A DNA stretch of 64,000 bases from assembly GCA_032622095.1 (NCBI GenBank), contig CP136067.1, positions 95,846,707 through 95,910,706 on the forward strand, written 5' to 3'. Positions 38,501-51,200 of this stretch are shown in pieces (position 1 is the first letter of the stretch; each line of letters begins with the position of its first letter). This stretch comes from Siphonodentalium dalli (Eukaryota; Mollusca; Scaphopoda; Gadilida; Siphonodentaliidae). Made by a program: the position numbers and the translations under genes. Below the pieces are notes generated by a model. That model was not told the origin of the DNA, did not search any database, and saw only the letters and a program-made list of their open reading frames with translations.

Positions 38501-41500
38501 GAGATTTACTGGGTGTTTGCAATTGGGGACATAGAAAATAGTTTCTGAACTTTAATAACTGAATAACAGTGTAAACTAGAATACGTGGATACATTTACCT
38601 AATTATATTAAAATATTGTCAATCGAAGCGATAAAAGACGGCTGCAAGCTAAATACAATTTTCACTGATAGGAACCGGAATCGGAACGAAAGGTTGACCT
38701 TAATTGGGACAGTGACATTTCGTTCTCACTATCAACAAACATGTGTTCATTTTATCCAGTGAAATATATTGTAAGCTCAATCTTATGAAGAGAAATAATT
38801 TATTTTGGTCATAAAATGTGTGAGAATCGATCAAAAGATCAGATTTACGAAACAGTTTGTTCCGGAATTTACTGATTCCTATATAATTCCCATTTGACAT
38901 TACCGTCAGGTCACACATGCGCACAGTCCCCACACTGTCCAATATAATTACGATTTTGATGCAGTATTTTACTCATTAAACACAATAAAATAACTAAATA
39001 ATAAATGTCCTATCGTAGGCGAGGCGGGCTATAAAAAGCCCGCCTTGGAAAATTCTAGGCGGGCTGTAGGCGGGCAGCCCGCCAGCCCGCCTTGAGATTT
39101 CCAGGCCTGCTACAAATGAACAATAGACTATTCCAATTTATACTTTTAGAACTGAATGGGAGAGTCCATTGATTCATGAATGGGTTACACCTTTCACAGA
39201 TTTATCTCTTGTCTCTCTCACAGGTAATTAATTGTAAGCTGCCTGGGTTATATTGTAAGCATAAAAATCTCAAATCTGTTCAATTCTTAGTTGAAAAGGG
39301 CCATAACTCTGGTATAAAAAATCGGATCTAACCCATATTCAAACTCGACCTGTACATACCAAATTTGGTTCCTATCAGATGAACGAGAGGCCGATCACGA
39401 TCGGCAGATGTTTAACCCATAGATAGCCTGGACGCGAAAATCCATAAGCCATAACTCCGTTTAAAAAAAATGGATCAAACCCAAATTCGAACTCTAACTG
39501 TATTTTGGGCTGAGAAACTCACATACCAAATTTACATACATCTCAATAAAATGAGATATATCAGATGAAAGGTATTTCTACTAAGTATCAGGAATGTTGA
39601 GAAGGGTTCATTTTAACTACAAAATCCATACCGTACAAGTGAAGGGGATATAATAGGAGAATGATTACATGAAAAATATACAAAAGCATAAAATTGATGA
39701 CCAGGGTTAACAATTTTAACTCTATTAAATTAGGGGACTGTACCAGGTATGTCACTTGAACACTGCATTGATAGGCTAAACCAGAGAGCTATGTGGGAGT
39801 TGATAAATCCTGAGACAACACTGTCCACACACTATGGAAATGCAATAAACAACAGATGGCTATTAAAGTCATTTTATATGTGCAGCAGTGAGTATCAGAT
39901 TTCATTATCAATAATACAGGTTAATTTAGTCTCTCTCTTACTGATATCACAGGTAATTAATTGTAAGCTGCTATGGTTATATATTGTAAGCAAATCTCAA
40001 ATCTGTTCAATTCTTAGTTAAAAAGGGGCCATAACTCTGGTATAAAACACAGGATCTGACCCATATTCAAACTCGATCTGTATTTTGAGTTGACAAACTC
40101 ACATACCAAATTTGGTTCCTATCAGATGAAAACTGGTAGATTTATCGAAGCATGCATGAATTCTATGTCATAGGGCCATAACTCCATTAAAAATAATCTG
40201 ATCAAACCCATATTCGAACTCGAACAGTATTTTAGGTGGAGAAACTGACATACCAAATTTGGTTCTGATCAGATAATTTTTTGTTTAGTTATCATAGAAT
40301 TTGTGAATTCTAAGTCGAAAAAGGGCCATAACTCCGTAAAAAAAACTCGGATCAAACCCATATTCGAACTCGATCTGTATTTTGGTCTGAGAAACTCATA
40401 TACAAAATTTGGTTCCGATCAGATAGAAAATATTTGAGTTATCGCACCATGCGTAAAGTGTCTACGAACAGACAGACAGACAGACGGCTAGACAGACGGA
40501 CGGACGGATGAACGACGAGTGGTCAATCCGGACAACGACAATATGTTTACCATACTATGGTATGGGTAAACATAAAAATGGTTGATTTATCGAAGCATGC
40601 ATGAATTCCATGTCAAAGGCCCATAACTCTGTTAACAATAATCTGATCAAACCCATATTCGATCTTGATCTCTATTTTGGGTTCAGAAACTCACATACCA
40701 AATTTGGTTCCAATCAGATAAAAAATGTTTGAATCATGGCAGAATGCGTGAATTCTAAGTCGAAAAAGGGCCATATACTCCGTAAAAAAAAACTTGGATC
40801 AAACCCATATTCGAACTCGATCTGTATTTTGGGCTGAGAAACTCACATACCAAATTTGGGTCCGATCGGATAGAAAAATCGCACCATGTGTAAAGTGTCT
40901 ACAGACGGACGAACGATGAGTGGTCAATCCGGACGTCAACACTATGTGTACCATTCCTCCAGCATCCAGAATATTATGAAATTTTAAAATTGTTTTTTAG
41001 TTTTTATTGAGAAAAGATTAACAGAGGAAAGTTATAGTATCCTTTGGCATGCCCATGCTCAGTATCCCGTAGAGTACAGTTGCCCCCACACTGCAGCATA
41101 AAGAATAATAGAATGACAGTACAGTCCATATCAAAATTAAGCCCAGATTGCGGTACCTCAACAAAAATGTATTCGCAGTTTAATCAATTGGATAAGTCGA
41201 TAATACAATGTTTTGGAGCTTCCTCTTTCAAATAGTATATAATATAGAATATGTTGTATATAATGTGATCTGGGGATTTGAAGATTAAATGGGATTTCAC
41301 CCTTCCTTGGCTGGAGCTTCCTCAAATTTTTGGAAACCCTGTGACAATGCATTCTCTTAAATATGTGTCTCCCATAGGAAGCCCTGAATGACCTTGTAAG
41401 CCAGTGCATTCTCTTATAAATGCGAAGCTACCTTTGGGAGACTCACATTTATATAAGAGAATGCACAGGTTAAGGATCTTTAATGCCACACCAGCACAGC

Positions 41501-44500
41501 TTCAATCATGAAAGGCTTAAAATGTGTGTGTGGGGGGGGGGGGGTTTGTGAGAGAAGTGTAATTTTTATCCAACATTACCTTCTCCGTCTCTGATTGAGG
41601 GATCCGCCCCACTATTCACCAACAGAACGACCAAATCAAGATGCCCCTGTCTGGAAATATACAAAAACATACATATATGCTCAAAATAATTGTCCCCAAG
41701 ACAGTCAAATCAAGATGCCCTTGTCTGGAAATAAACAAAAACATACAGATCTGCTATTCTGCTAAAACAAAATGTCCCCATGACAGCCATAGCAAGTTGC
41801 CCTTGTCTGGTAATAAACAAAAACATAAATACACGTATCACAAATTACACTACCAGTATGCTACTATTATATTTATATTATTTATATCTGATACAGCTAT
41901 CTCATAAATATAGAGTTGCTAACTTTAGAAAATCTTATACAGTAATGCTCTAAGTAATTGACTTCTTAACCACAGCAGAATTAAGGGTAACTTTTCAGGA
42001 TTTAGTCAGAAATATGACTTGTTGCCATTCATCGGAAAGCTCTCAAATAGAGAGCTTTCCGATGAATGGCAACAAGCCATATTTCCTACTAAATCCTGAA
42101 AAGTTACCCATAATTCCTGCTGTGGTTAAGAAGTTGATTACTTAGAGCATTACTGTAGCTCAATGTAGCAGTGTTGAGATAATATCATTACCTTGTAGCC
42201 CAATGTAGCGGCATTGAAATAATATCAATACCTTGTAGCCCAATGTAGCGGCATTGAGATAATATCATTACCTTGTAGCCCAATGTAGTGGCGTTGAGAT
42301 CAAGTCCCCACCGAGCGCATCTACAACTGATCCTTTGGACAGGAAATACCTGGAAAAAATTCAGAATGCGAATCACTTGAAAACACTGAAAAGTTTATGC
42401 AAACAACTTGGTGGTTACCTAAAATGAACACTCTCAGGTGCCTAATAATAGTGTCAGCAATATTATTAATTTCTGGAGAAAATTCCCAAACGATCACTAT
42501 TATTTGGCATTGAGACAGATTGAAATTGCCATCACTATTATTAATTTACAATTTACAATTGGCTGCTGGTGGTTTTCCCATGTTGGTTCATCACTAAATT
42601 CTAAATAAAAAAAAATAAAAAAATTGAAGTGGAAGCCTGAATACACCTAGTGTTACAGCATGAGAGAGAAGTACAGGAGTCGCAAAGAAAGTTAGCAGCA
42701 GCCGGAATCGAGAAGGATGTGAGTCACACGGAAAGTTAGTCACGGCCGGAATTGAGAAGTACAGAAGTCGCGCCGAATGTTAGCAATGTCCGGAATCGAG
42801 AAGTATGGGAGTCACATGGAAAGTTAGCAGCACCCATAATCGAGAAGTATATGAGTCGCACTGAAAGTTAGCAGCACCCATAATCGAGAAGTATATGAGT
42901 CGCACTGAAATTTAGCAGCACCCATAATCGAGAAGTATATGAGTCGCACTGAAAGTTAGCAGCACCCATAATCGAGAAGTATATGAGTCGCACTGAAAGT
43001 TAGCAGCACCCGGAATCGAGAATTATGGGCGTCGCACAGAATGTTAGCAGTATCAAGAATCGAGAAGTACTGGAGTCGCACTGAAAGTTAGCAGCACCCA
43101 TAATCGAGAAGTATATGAGTCGCACTGAAAGTTAGCAGTGCCCGGAATCGAGAATTATGGGCGTCGCACAGAAGGTTAGCAGTACCAAGAATCGAGAAGT
43201 ACTGGAGTCGCACTAAAAGTTAGCAGCTCCAACTCCAATGTACTGCCATAGGGAGCTGGTTACAGAGTCTGTGTTGCAATGCAGCTACCTTCACCTCGTC
43301 CAGTTCGTTTTCCAATTTTTAAAACACAAACACCAGCGGTTGTGCATAGTTATTTTGCATGCCCGTTATTATACAATGTGACGAATTAACTATTTAACTA
43401 ATTCGCATGATACATATTGACTGTATGCTTAGTAAAAATTAGGTCATCTCACTGATCTCAGATCAGTGCGCACGCAAATATATAATTTTTTTATCTGTAT
43501 GACGAAGATCTACCTTAGAATTACTAAATGCACCATCTGGGGACCTCATTCTGCTTAGGCCTCATCTTCTCTGGAAAGTTTCTTTATTATCAAATTTCTA
43601 TAGAAACTTCTTCCCATAGATTCTATTTCTTTTTTGGTTTAGTTTCTGTATATCCCCAAATTGGCAAACGACACATTGCTACACAGCTATAATTATAAAC
43701 TTACTTTGCGATTTCAACGCGATTGTTTATGGCTGCCCAGTGAAGCAGGCTGACGTTCTCTTTGTCCATTTGATTAACATCATAACCGCCATCAATCAGC
43801 TCCTTCACTCGATTGATGACACCAAACTGAGTCGCTCTGACAATGTCGAAGTTATTGTAATCTTCTTGTGAAAATGAACCCGCTGGCTGGTCCTCATGGG
43901 CTCGATCCATGGGTGCTGTATCCACCTCATCCTACAAAATAAATATTTACAAGCCGCAATTTAGTGTGTCTGACATTTGCAGAATGAGGTCCCCAGAGGG
44001 TGAATTTAGTGATCCCACATAAGAAATTTCACATTCCAATTCCATTTCATGCCGAAGATGGATGTTTTTTGCCTCTCCTGTAAAATAGTGAACAGCCGAT
44101 ATACGACCATTTAAAACGAAACAGACGATATAATTTAATAACTGGGTTGGAGAATTTATTTAGTATAGAAAAGGTTAACCATTTTTAATAGGTTCATTGC
44201 GAGCATAGTCCATAGGAATCACTGTTTGTTAAATATAAACGGTTAATTATTGATTAATTAATTCATTTTACCTATATCTAGTAGTAATTAGATTAGTCTG
44301 GAAAGTAAATATTAGGTTAGCTGCTTTGTTATTTGCAGATGATTTCCATGAAATTGGGCAGTACAAATACCTTGTCAAATAACACATTCGCCCACTCCTA
44401 GGCTATCTTACAGGTAGATAATCATATTGGGGATTTTTTTTTAAATCAGATTGTTTCTTTCTTTCCCCACTTAGGACAACAACAAAAAATGTTTGTTTTA

Positions 44501-47500
44501 GGTTACACGACCCTACCCATCCGAATGGTGCAAACCTAAACCGTTTTATTGCATTAAAAAAAAAAAAATACCTAAACCATACCTGAGCACTGATTTCAGA
44601 ATATATATCTATCAGATATTTGTTTTTGTACTGCTACTGAAAGATATATTCCCCAATCAGTTTCTAGTTGTGTTCAGGTACATGTACATCATCTCATATA
44701 TATTTTGAAGACCTCTGTCTGTATGTATGTTTGTTTGTTTGTTTGTTTGTCTGTCTGTCTGTCTGTCTGTCATTAATACAAATCTACGATTCTCGACCGA
44801 TCGGGACGAAACTTGGTACGTGTGTGTAGTTTGACCAGGCGGTGAACGTTGTCGTATTGGCGAGCCCGTGCGGCGCCCGCTTCGCGCATGCGCAGACGAG
44901 ATCTCGGAAACGGGTGGAGCTATCGACTTGAAATTTGCTATGTGAATGTATCTTGCCCCGGATACGAATTTTATCGGGTCGCCGAGCCCGTGCGACACCA
45001 GCTTCGCGCATGCGCAGACGAGATCTCGGAAACGGGTGGAGCTATCGACTTGAAATTTGCTATGTGAATGTATCTTGCCCCGGATACGAATTTTATCGGG
45101 TCGCCGAGTCCGTGCGACGCCAGCTTCGCGCATGCGCAGACCAGATCTCGGAAACGGGTAGAGCTATCGACTTGAAATTTTGTTTTTGAATAGCCCGGAC
45201 AACGTCGGGCTCATCGGCTAGTCTCATATATATTTTGAAGACCTCTGTCTGTCTGTCTGTTTGTCTGTCATTTATACAAATCTACGATTCTCGACCGATC
45301 GGGACGAAACTTGGTACGTGTGTGTAGTTTGACCAGGCGGTGGTCGTTGTCGTATTGGCGAGCCCTGCGACGCCTGTGCAGCGCATGCGCAGACGAGATC
45401 TCGGAAACGGGTGGAGCTATCGACTTGAAATTTGGTATGTGAATGTATCTTGCCCCGAATACGAATTTTATTGGGTCGCCGAGCCCGTGCGACGCCAGCT
45501 TCGCACATGCGCAGACGAGATCTCGGAAACGGGTGGAGCTATCGACTTGAAATTTGGTATGTGAATGTATCTTGCCCCGAATACGAATTTTATCGGGTCG
45601 CCGAGCCCGTGCGACGCCAGCTTCGCGCATGCGCAGACCAGATCTCGGAAACGGGTGGAGCTATCGACTTGAAATTTGGTATGTGAATGTATCTTGCCCT
45701 GGATACGAATTTTATCCGGTCGCCGAGCCCGTGCGACGCCAGCTTCGCGCATGCGCAGACGAGATCTCGGAAACGGGTGGAGCTATCGACTTGAAATTTG
45801 GTATGTGAATGTATCTTGCCCTGGATACGAATTTTATCGGGTCGCCGAGCCCGTGCGACGCCAGCTTCGCGCATGCGCAGACGAGATCTCGGAAACGGTT
45901 GGAGCTATCGGCTTGAAATTTTGGTTTTTGAATAGCCCGGACAACGTCGGGCTCATCGGCTAGTCTATTATATATTTTGGAACTTCTGTCTGTATACGGT
46001 ATATGTGTGTATGTGTGTTATAGACTCGAAAACTGCTTGATCGATCTGACTCATTTTTGGTGTGTAGGCTTACTTTGATCCCGGGAACAATATGGGCGGG
46101 TCCAATTTCATGTGCGACCGTGTCCTTGACCTTGACCTGGATCATATACGCTCATATAGGTATGTTTCTGGACCTCGACCGATCCGACTCAAATTTGGTA
46201 TGTAGGCCTACTTTGATCCCGGGAATAATATGGGCGGGTCCAATTTTATGTGCGACCGTGTCCTTGCTCATATACTCTCATATAGGCATGTTTATGGAAC
46301 GGCCGGACGAAGTCGGGCACATCAGATAGTATTTGATATATATGTAGGGTAGCCTACTATTAAGTACTAATGGTACTTAATTAGGGTCACTTATTTCAAT
46401 TGTTTCATTACATTGTGGTGGATTTAGTTATTATTCAATCTCCTACAGAAGTTCATGACATTTGGTGTAATACTGAGTCAGTAAATTCTTGAATATCACC
46501 AAAATTTCATGTAATAATGAGAATAAAAAAAATCTCTACCCTCCTACTCTATTTTTTCTGGCAAGTAGCATGAAACATCACTACTCTGTGATGTTTTCCC
46601 AGATATCTTGATCTATTAGAGGGTTCAAAGATGGATGCTCTACCATAAAAGTTGAATAAAAAATGCACCTTCTGATATGATTACCCTATTATTTGTGGAT
46701 TTTCTATCATAAATAGGCTGTTTACTGATGACAAAACACAAAACACTCATACCTGAGTGACCACTTTTTTTGCATTGGCGACCATTTGATTCACGGTAAC
46801 GGATGTAACATTTGTTTGATAATGGACATACCTATCTGAAATATTGAAACTAAAATGCACCTTCTGATTTGAATATCCTATCAGAAATAGGCTGTTTGCA
46901 AATGTTCCGCCTATTGGCCCCTATCCATATGGACCTAACTTCTAGCTCTCTCTATATAATAGAGGTAATATATTCAACTATTATATTTTAATCAAGTTAT
47001 ATTCAATATTATTACAACAGGGCGTTCTCTAGATAGTAGATTAACAGTAATTTACCCGCACAGTAAAAAGCCATAACGCCCGGCATCAAACCGGAAGTTA
47101 TGTGTTAACGATATTAATGGCTCGCTTCCGGTTTGAACGCCTGGCATCAAACCGGAAGTTATGCGTCAACGATATTAATGGCCCGCTTCCAGTTTGACAA
47201 CAAACAGATGACACATGGTTTGAATTGTTTACATTTTGTGTGATCGTTCAAAAAAAATTCTCAATCAAGTGAACTAGATGAGGAGTCCTTAAATTCTCTT
47301 GAAAACAGTTCAAAACCAGCATCAACAACAAAATCAACCCAGTGGGGAGTGAGAAAAATTCGCAGAATGGCTTGCAAACAGGAATATTAAACTTAAAGCA
47401 ATGTGATTTCTTCCAAATTTCTTCTATCAATGAACTAGGGCCTCTCTTTGCCAATTATTAATAGTTATTATTTCAGTTGACATATTGCTGAGCACTTACT

Positions 47501-48238
47501 CGCTCATCTATGTTCTAGTTGGGTTTCATTTCAGAGAGTGGTAATAATAGTAATAACTTGATTTTGTCGGGCGTTAGGTTTATTAACGGCCCTCTAGAAA
47601 TGATTAACGGCCCTCGGGCCATTAAAGTAGGGACGTGACAAAAAAATTCAAATTGATTATTATTCACTGAAAGTTAATTTGCTGGAAACAGCTTGGAAAG
47701 ACAATTAAAATGATATGTGTGATTTTCTCTATGGTCAAATATTAAAAAAGTTATGACCATTTTTGTGTCGGAAATTAGGGTATTTTTTCCGACGGGCTGG
47801 CCATATACTTAGCATTGCGGCTCTGTGACCGAAAAACCCACTTTTTGACAATTTTCGAAACAAAATTTCACTTCAAAATGGCATATCTCAACTTATAAGT
47901 GACGAATCCACATTCTGTTTGTAATAGAACAAATCTATTAGTAGTATGTTACTGATTATAACATTTATTCTATCAATTTATATACCAAAATTAATTAATT
48001 GATTTATTAATTAACTAATTAGTAATTAACGAAGTAATCACCACCTTGAGAGTTTCTCTCGGGCAGTTTGATCAGATGACGAAATGCATTCCTCATCATA
48101 CATTTGAACATGTTGTGTTATATATCGTTTGAAAGGGCATGTCATTCTGAATACAAATCTAAAGGAATCTAAAAGATTGCCCTTATAGTTCAAGAGTTAT
48201 GTCCCTTTGATGATTTTAAATATCAAATTTAAGGTTTG

Positions 48239-48285
<47 letters not shown>

Positions 48286-51200
48286 ACCGGTCGGGGTAAA
48301 GTTACCTGGACTAGCTGCCCGCAGCAAAAATTCAAACAACCGTATAAATTGTAATATATCATTATAAAAGGTTGTATCATCCTGAATAATACTAGTACTA
48401 TACCAGGTACACTGGGAACATTTGCCCTTTCAGCCCTGGGAATTAGCCTAGGCAATAGGCAATGCCTAGGTAAAAGCAGAGGCAAAATCAGTTTGCCTAG
48501 GCAATTATATTGCCTTGGTAAAACAAGTTCATTGGGTTACTAAAATTGATTTGTGGCTATCATAATAGGAACCTCTTTAGCCAAAATGACTTCCTTAAAT
48601 CACTCTTTACATATATTGTCCTAAAATTGTTTCCATGGCACTGGGCCATTAACTAGCTACCCATAAGGGCACTAGTTTTGGAGATGATTTGTGGAATGTA
48701 AATATATGATGAGTAGTGGCCTGGAAATGTTCTCCAAGATAACTAAGCTTTCAGGTTATTATTGAATCATATTGATTTGAGATGGCAATATTGTTGCAAA
48801 ATTGCCTAGGTAAAATCTGTTTTTGCCTAGGCCGATTTCTTTCACCTAGGCAAAAATATTGCCTAGGCAAATTTTCCTTTATTCCCAGGGCTGCCTTTTG
48901 AGTCAAGTGTACAGTCATTAAATTAATGTATTAATGAACATTTTACATTTTCTTCCTACTGGACCGAAAACTTCAAAAGTTTGATTTACGCAGTAAATTG
49001 GCTAAAGTAAACTTTCCAAGACATTTACATATACCGGTATGCCATGTTTCAATTCAGTATGTTTTTCAATTCACATATATCCCTTTGAAATGATGGATTA
49101 CTTTCTCTGGTGAAGTATAAAACTTCTTCATCCATGGACCTGTAAGTAACTTACCAATCAGTCCAAGCACCTGCAATTCAACTTTGGCAGTTGGGAGAGT
49201 GAAATCTGCCAGTATTGAAACCTGAAGACCACCGCATGAGACTGTTCCTGTTCGGAGGAATTTGAGAACTTCTTGTAATGAATGGCGAGTCACTGATGAG
49301 GAATAACCGATTAAGATATGTACGGTAGCCTATTACCTCTACCTTTGTAGTATTCATTTTGGCATGTTGCTCCTCTAAAAATGATACAAATCATCTCGGA
49401 TCACCTTTACCATCTTTATAGCAGAATTTATCTGCTGGTATTAACTGCCTTGGTTCATATTTTCTCTGTTCACTTTCAAGTACCGGTAGTGCAATTTCTG
49501 CATTTTTCCCCTCCGACTGTGATTTTAATATCATTATTTCATCATCCTTGGCTCTATGACTGTCAACTGTTCTAGAATGGTTATACTGTATATGATTGAA
49601 TTGATCTTTTGTTCTTTTCTATCCTTTTTATTGTTACGCCAGCATTGTGAAGCACACCATGTTTTGAGAGTTACATGTAGGACACCAAGATCTCAATTTG
49701 GCAATCAACTTATTTCAACGCTTCAGCTTTTGATTTAAAATTATTGTGGCGGGCTTATTTGACGCCTTCTCACCCAGCTTGAGGATAATTTGTAAATATC
49801 GTTGCCTCATCTCGGTAGCTGCTTCGCAACCTGAGATAATTTTGCTCATAACTTGGGGTGGTGGATATACAAGCATCACTACAACTTACACGTACTGTTC
49901 TTCGCTGAATCGACCAATATACCTGACAAACAAGTAGACCTAGCTATGTACATGCACCGTGCTATCAGTAGATAAGTTTATCACTCGGATCAATTCTTTA
50001 AATTCAAATGAAGATTGTCATGAGTGCACTTAATTGGCTTGCAAATCCAAATTCAACAGAATCTGACAGGTATTTTAATTTCAGAAAATCATTTTATTAC
50101 ACACATTGGCTTAGGAAGCGTTGTGGGGAAATCACTTTTATTTTTTTATTGATTTGAATTCGTAGTCTTATTCTTAACTTTCTCAGAGTAACAGCATTAT
50201 ATTACAGTCTGACATTTGAACAATATACTAGTAAAATATAAAACATGTCCATTTCTCATTTCATCACCTGTAGCTAAAAGGCAAGTTTCCATATTAATCA
50301 TTTAAGTAATTAAAACCAATTACATGTTGCCGAAAAGATGAGACTTTAATATCGATTACATTTTTTCAGCGGCATATTTTGAATTTTCATTTTCCGACAA
50401 AGTCAAAGTTGACCAAAGGAGCAATTATAAGAAATAATTAATACTATTTGTGTAAATATTGATAGCTATAGCCAATATGCAACAATAAAAATCAATAATT
50501 AATCAATAACGATCATTTGATGTAATAATAAACTCTTCAAATGGTGTTTGTGTCAACAAATGCATTTTGTTTTGTGTTACGTCATTCGTCGTATTTGACC
50601 CGGAACTCGGCTGAAGGTCGGCTATTCAGCCTATTGTGTCGAATTACGAAATTGCTTTTTGAATGTCTCTCTTTTCCCGCACAATAAGAAAACGTCTTCG
50701 CACAAACCAAAAATGATAAAACTTCCCAATTATAAGTAAAAATACCCAAATAAGGTGTCTATGTACGTAGGTCCCGAAGGAGTCTATAGACTCTTTGATA
50801 TAGAGTTCTGATGGAGAAAATGTAGGTCGATATATTTTTGTCATAACTCTGACGTATTTTGACCTGGGAGAAAAAATCGAAATCGAGGCTCACTACGAGC
50901 ATGCCAGTTTTAAATATAGAAACAAGGAATCCCGACAAATGGCGATATCGGCGACAAACAAATAGTCGAAAAGAACACATAAAATAAACATAGAAAAAAC
51001 GCGGCACAGAAAAAATGTCAGAACGCCACGACGTTTTACGTCGTTTTTGTCACGTCACTAATTAAAGGTCCTCGACGAAATGAAACCCTCGGGCTGTTAA
51101 TCATTTCTGGAGGGCCGTTAATAAACCATATATATAACGCCCTCCAAAATCAAGTTATTGGTATATTAAAATAAACTGTGATTCCCAGCACTGTGTTGTG

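Noticed and set aside
44657-45963. Overlapping 70-160 codon frames on both strands with repeated [14 protein letters not shown] or [14 protein letters not shown]
   Set aside because: They are translations of the 122-bp tandem unit of Helitron-like elements, open in several frames at once.
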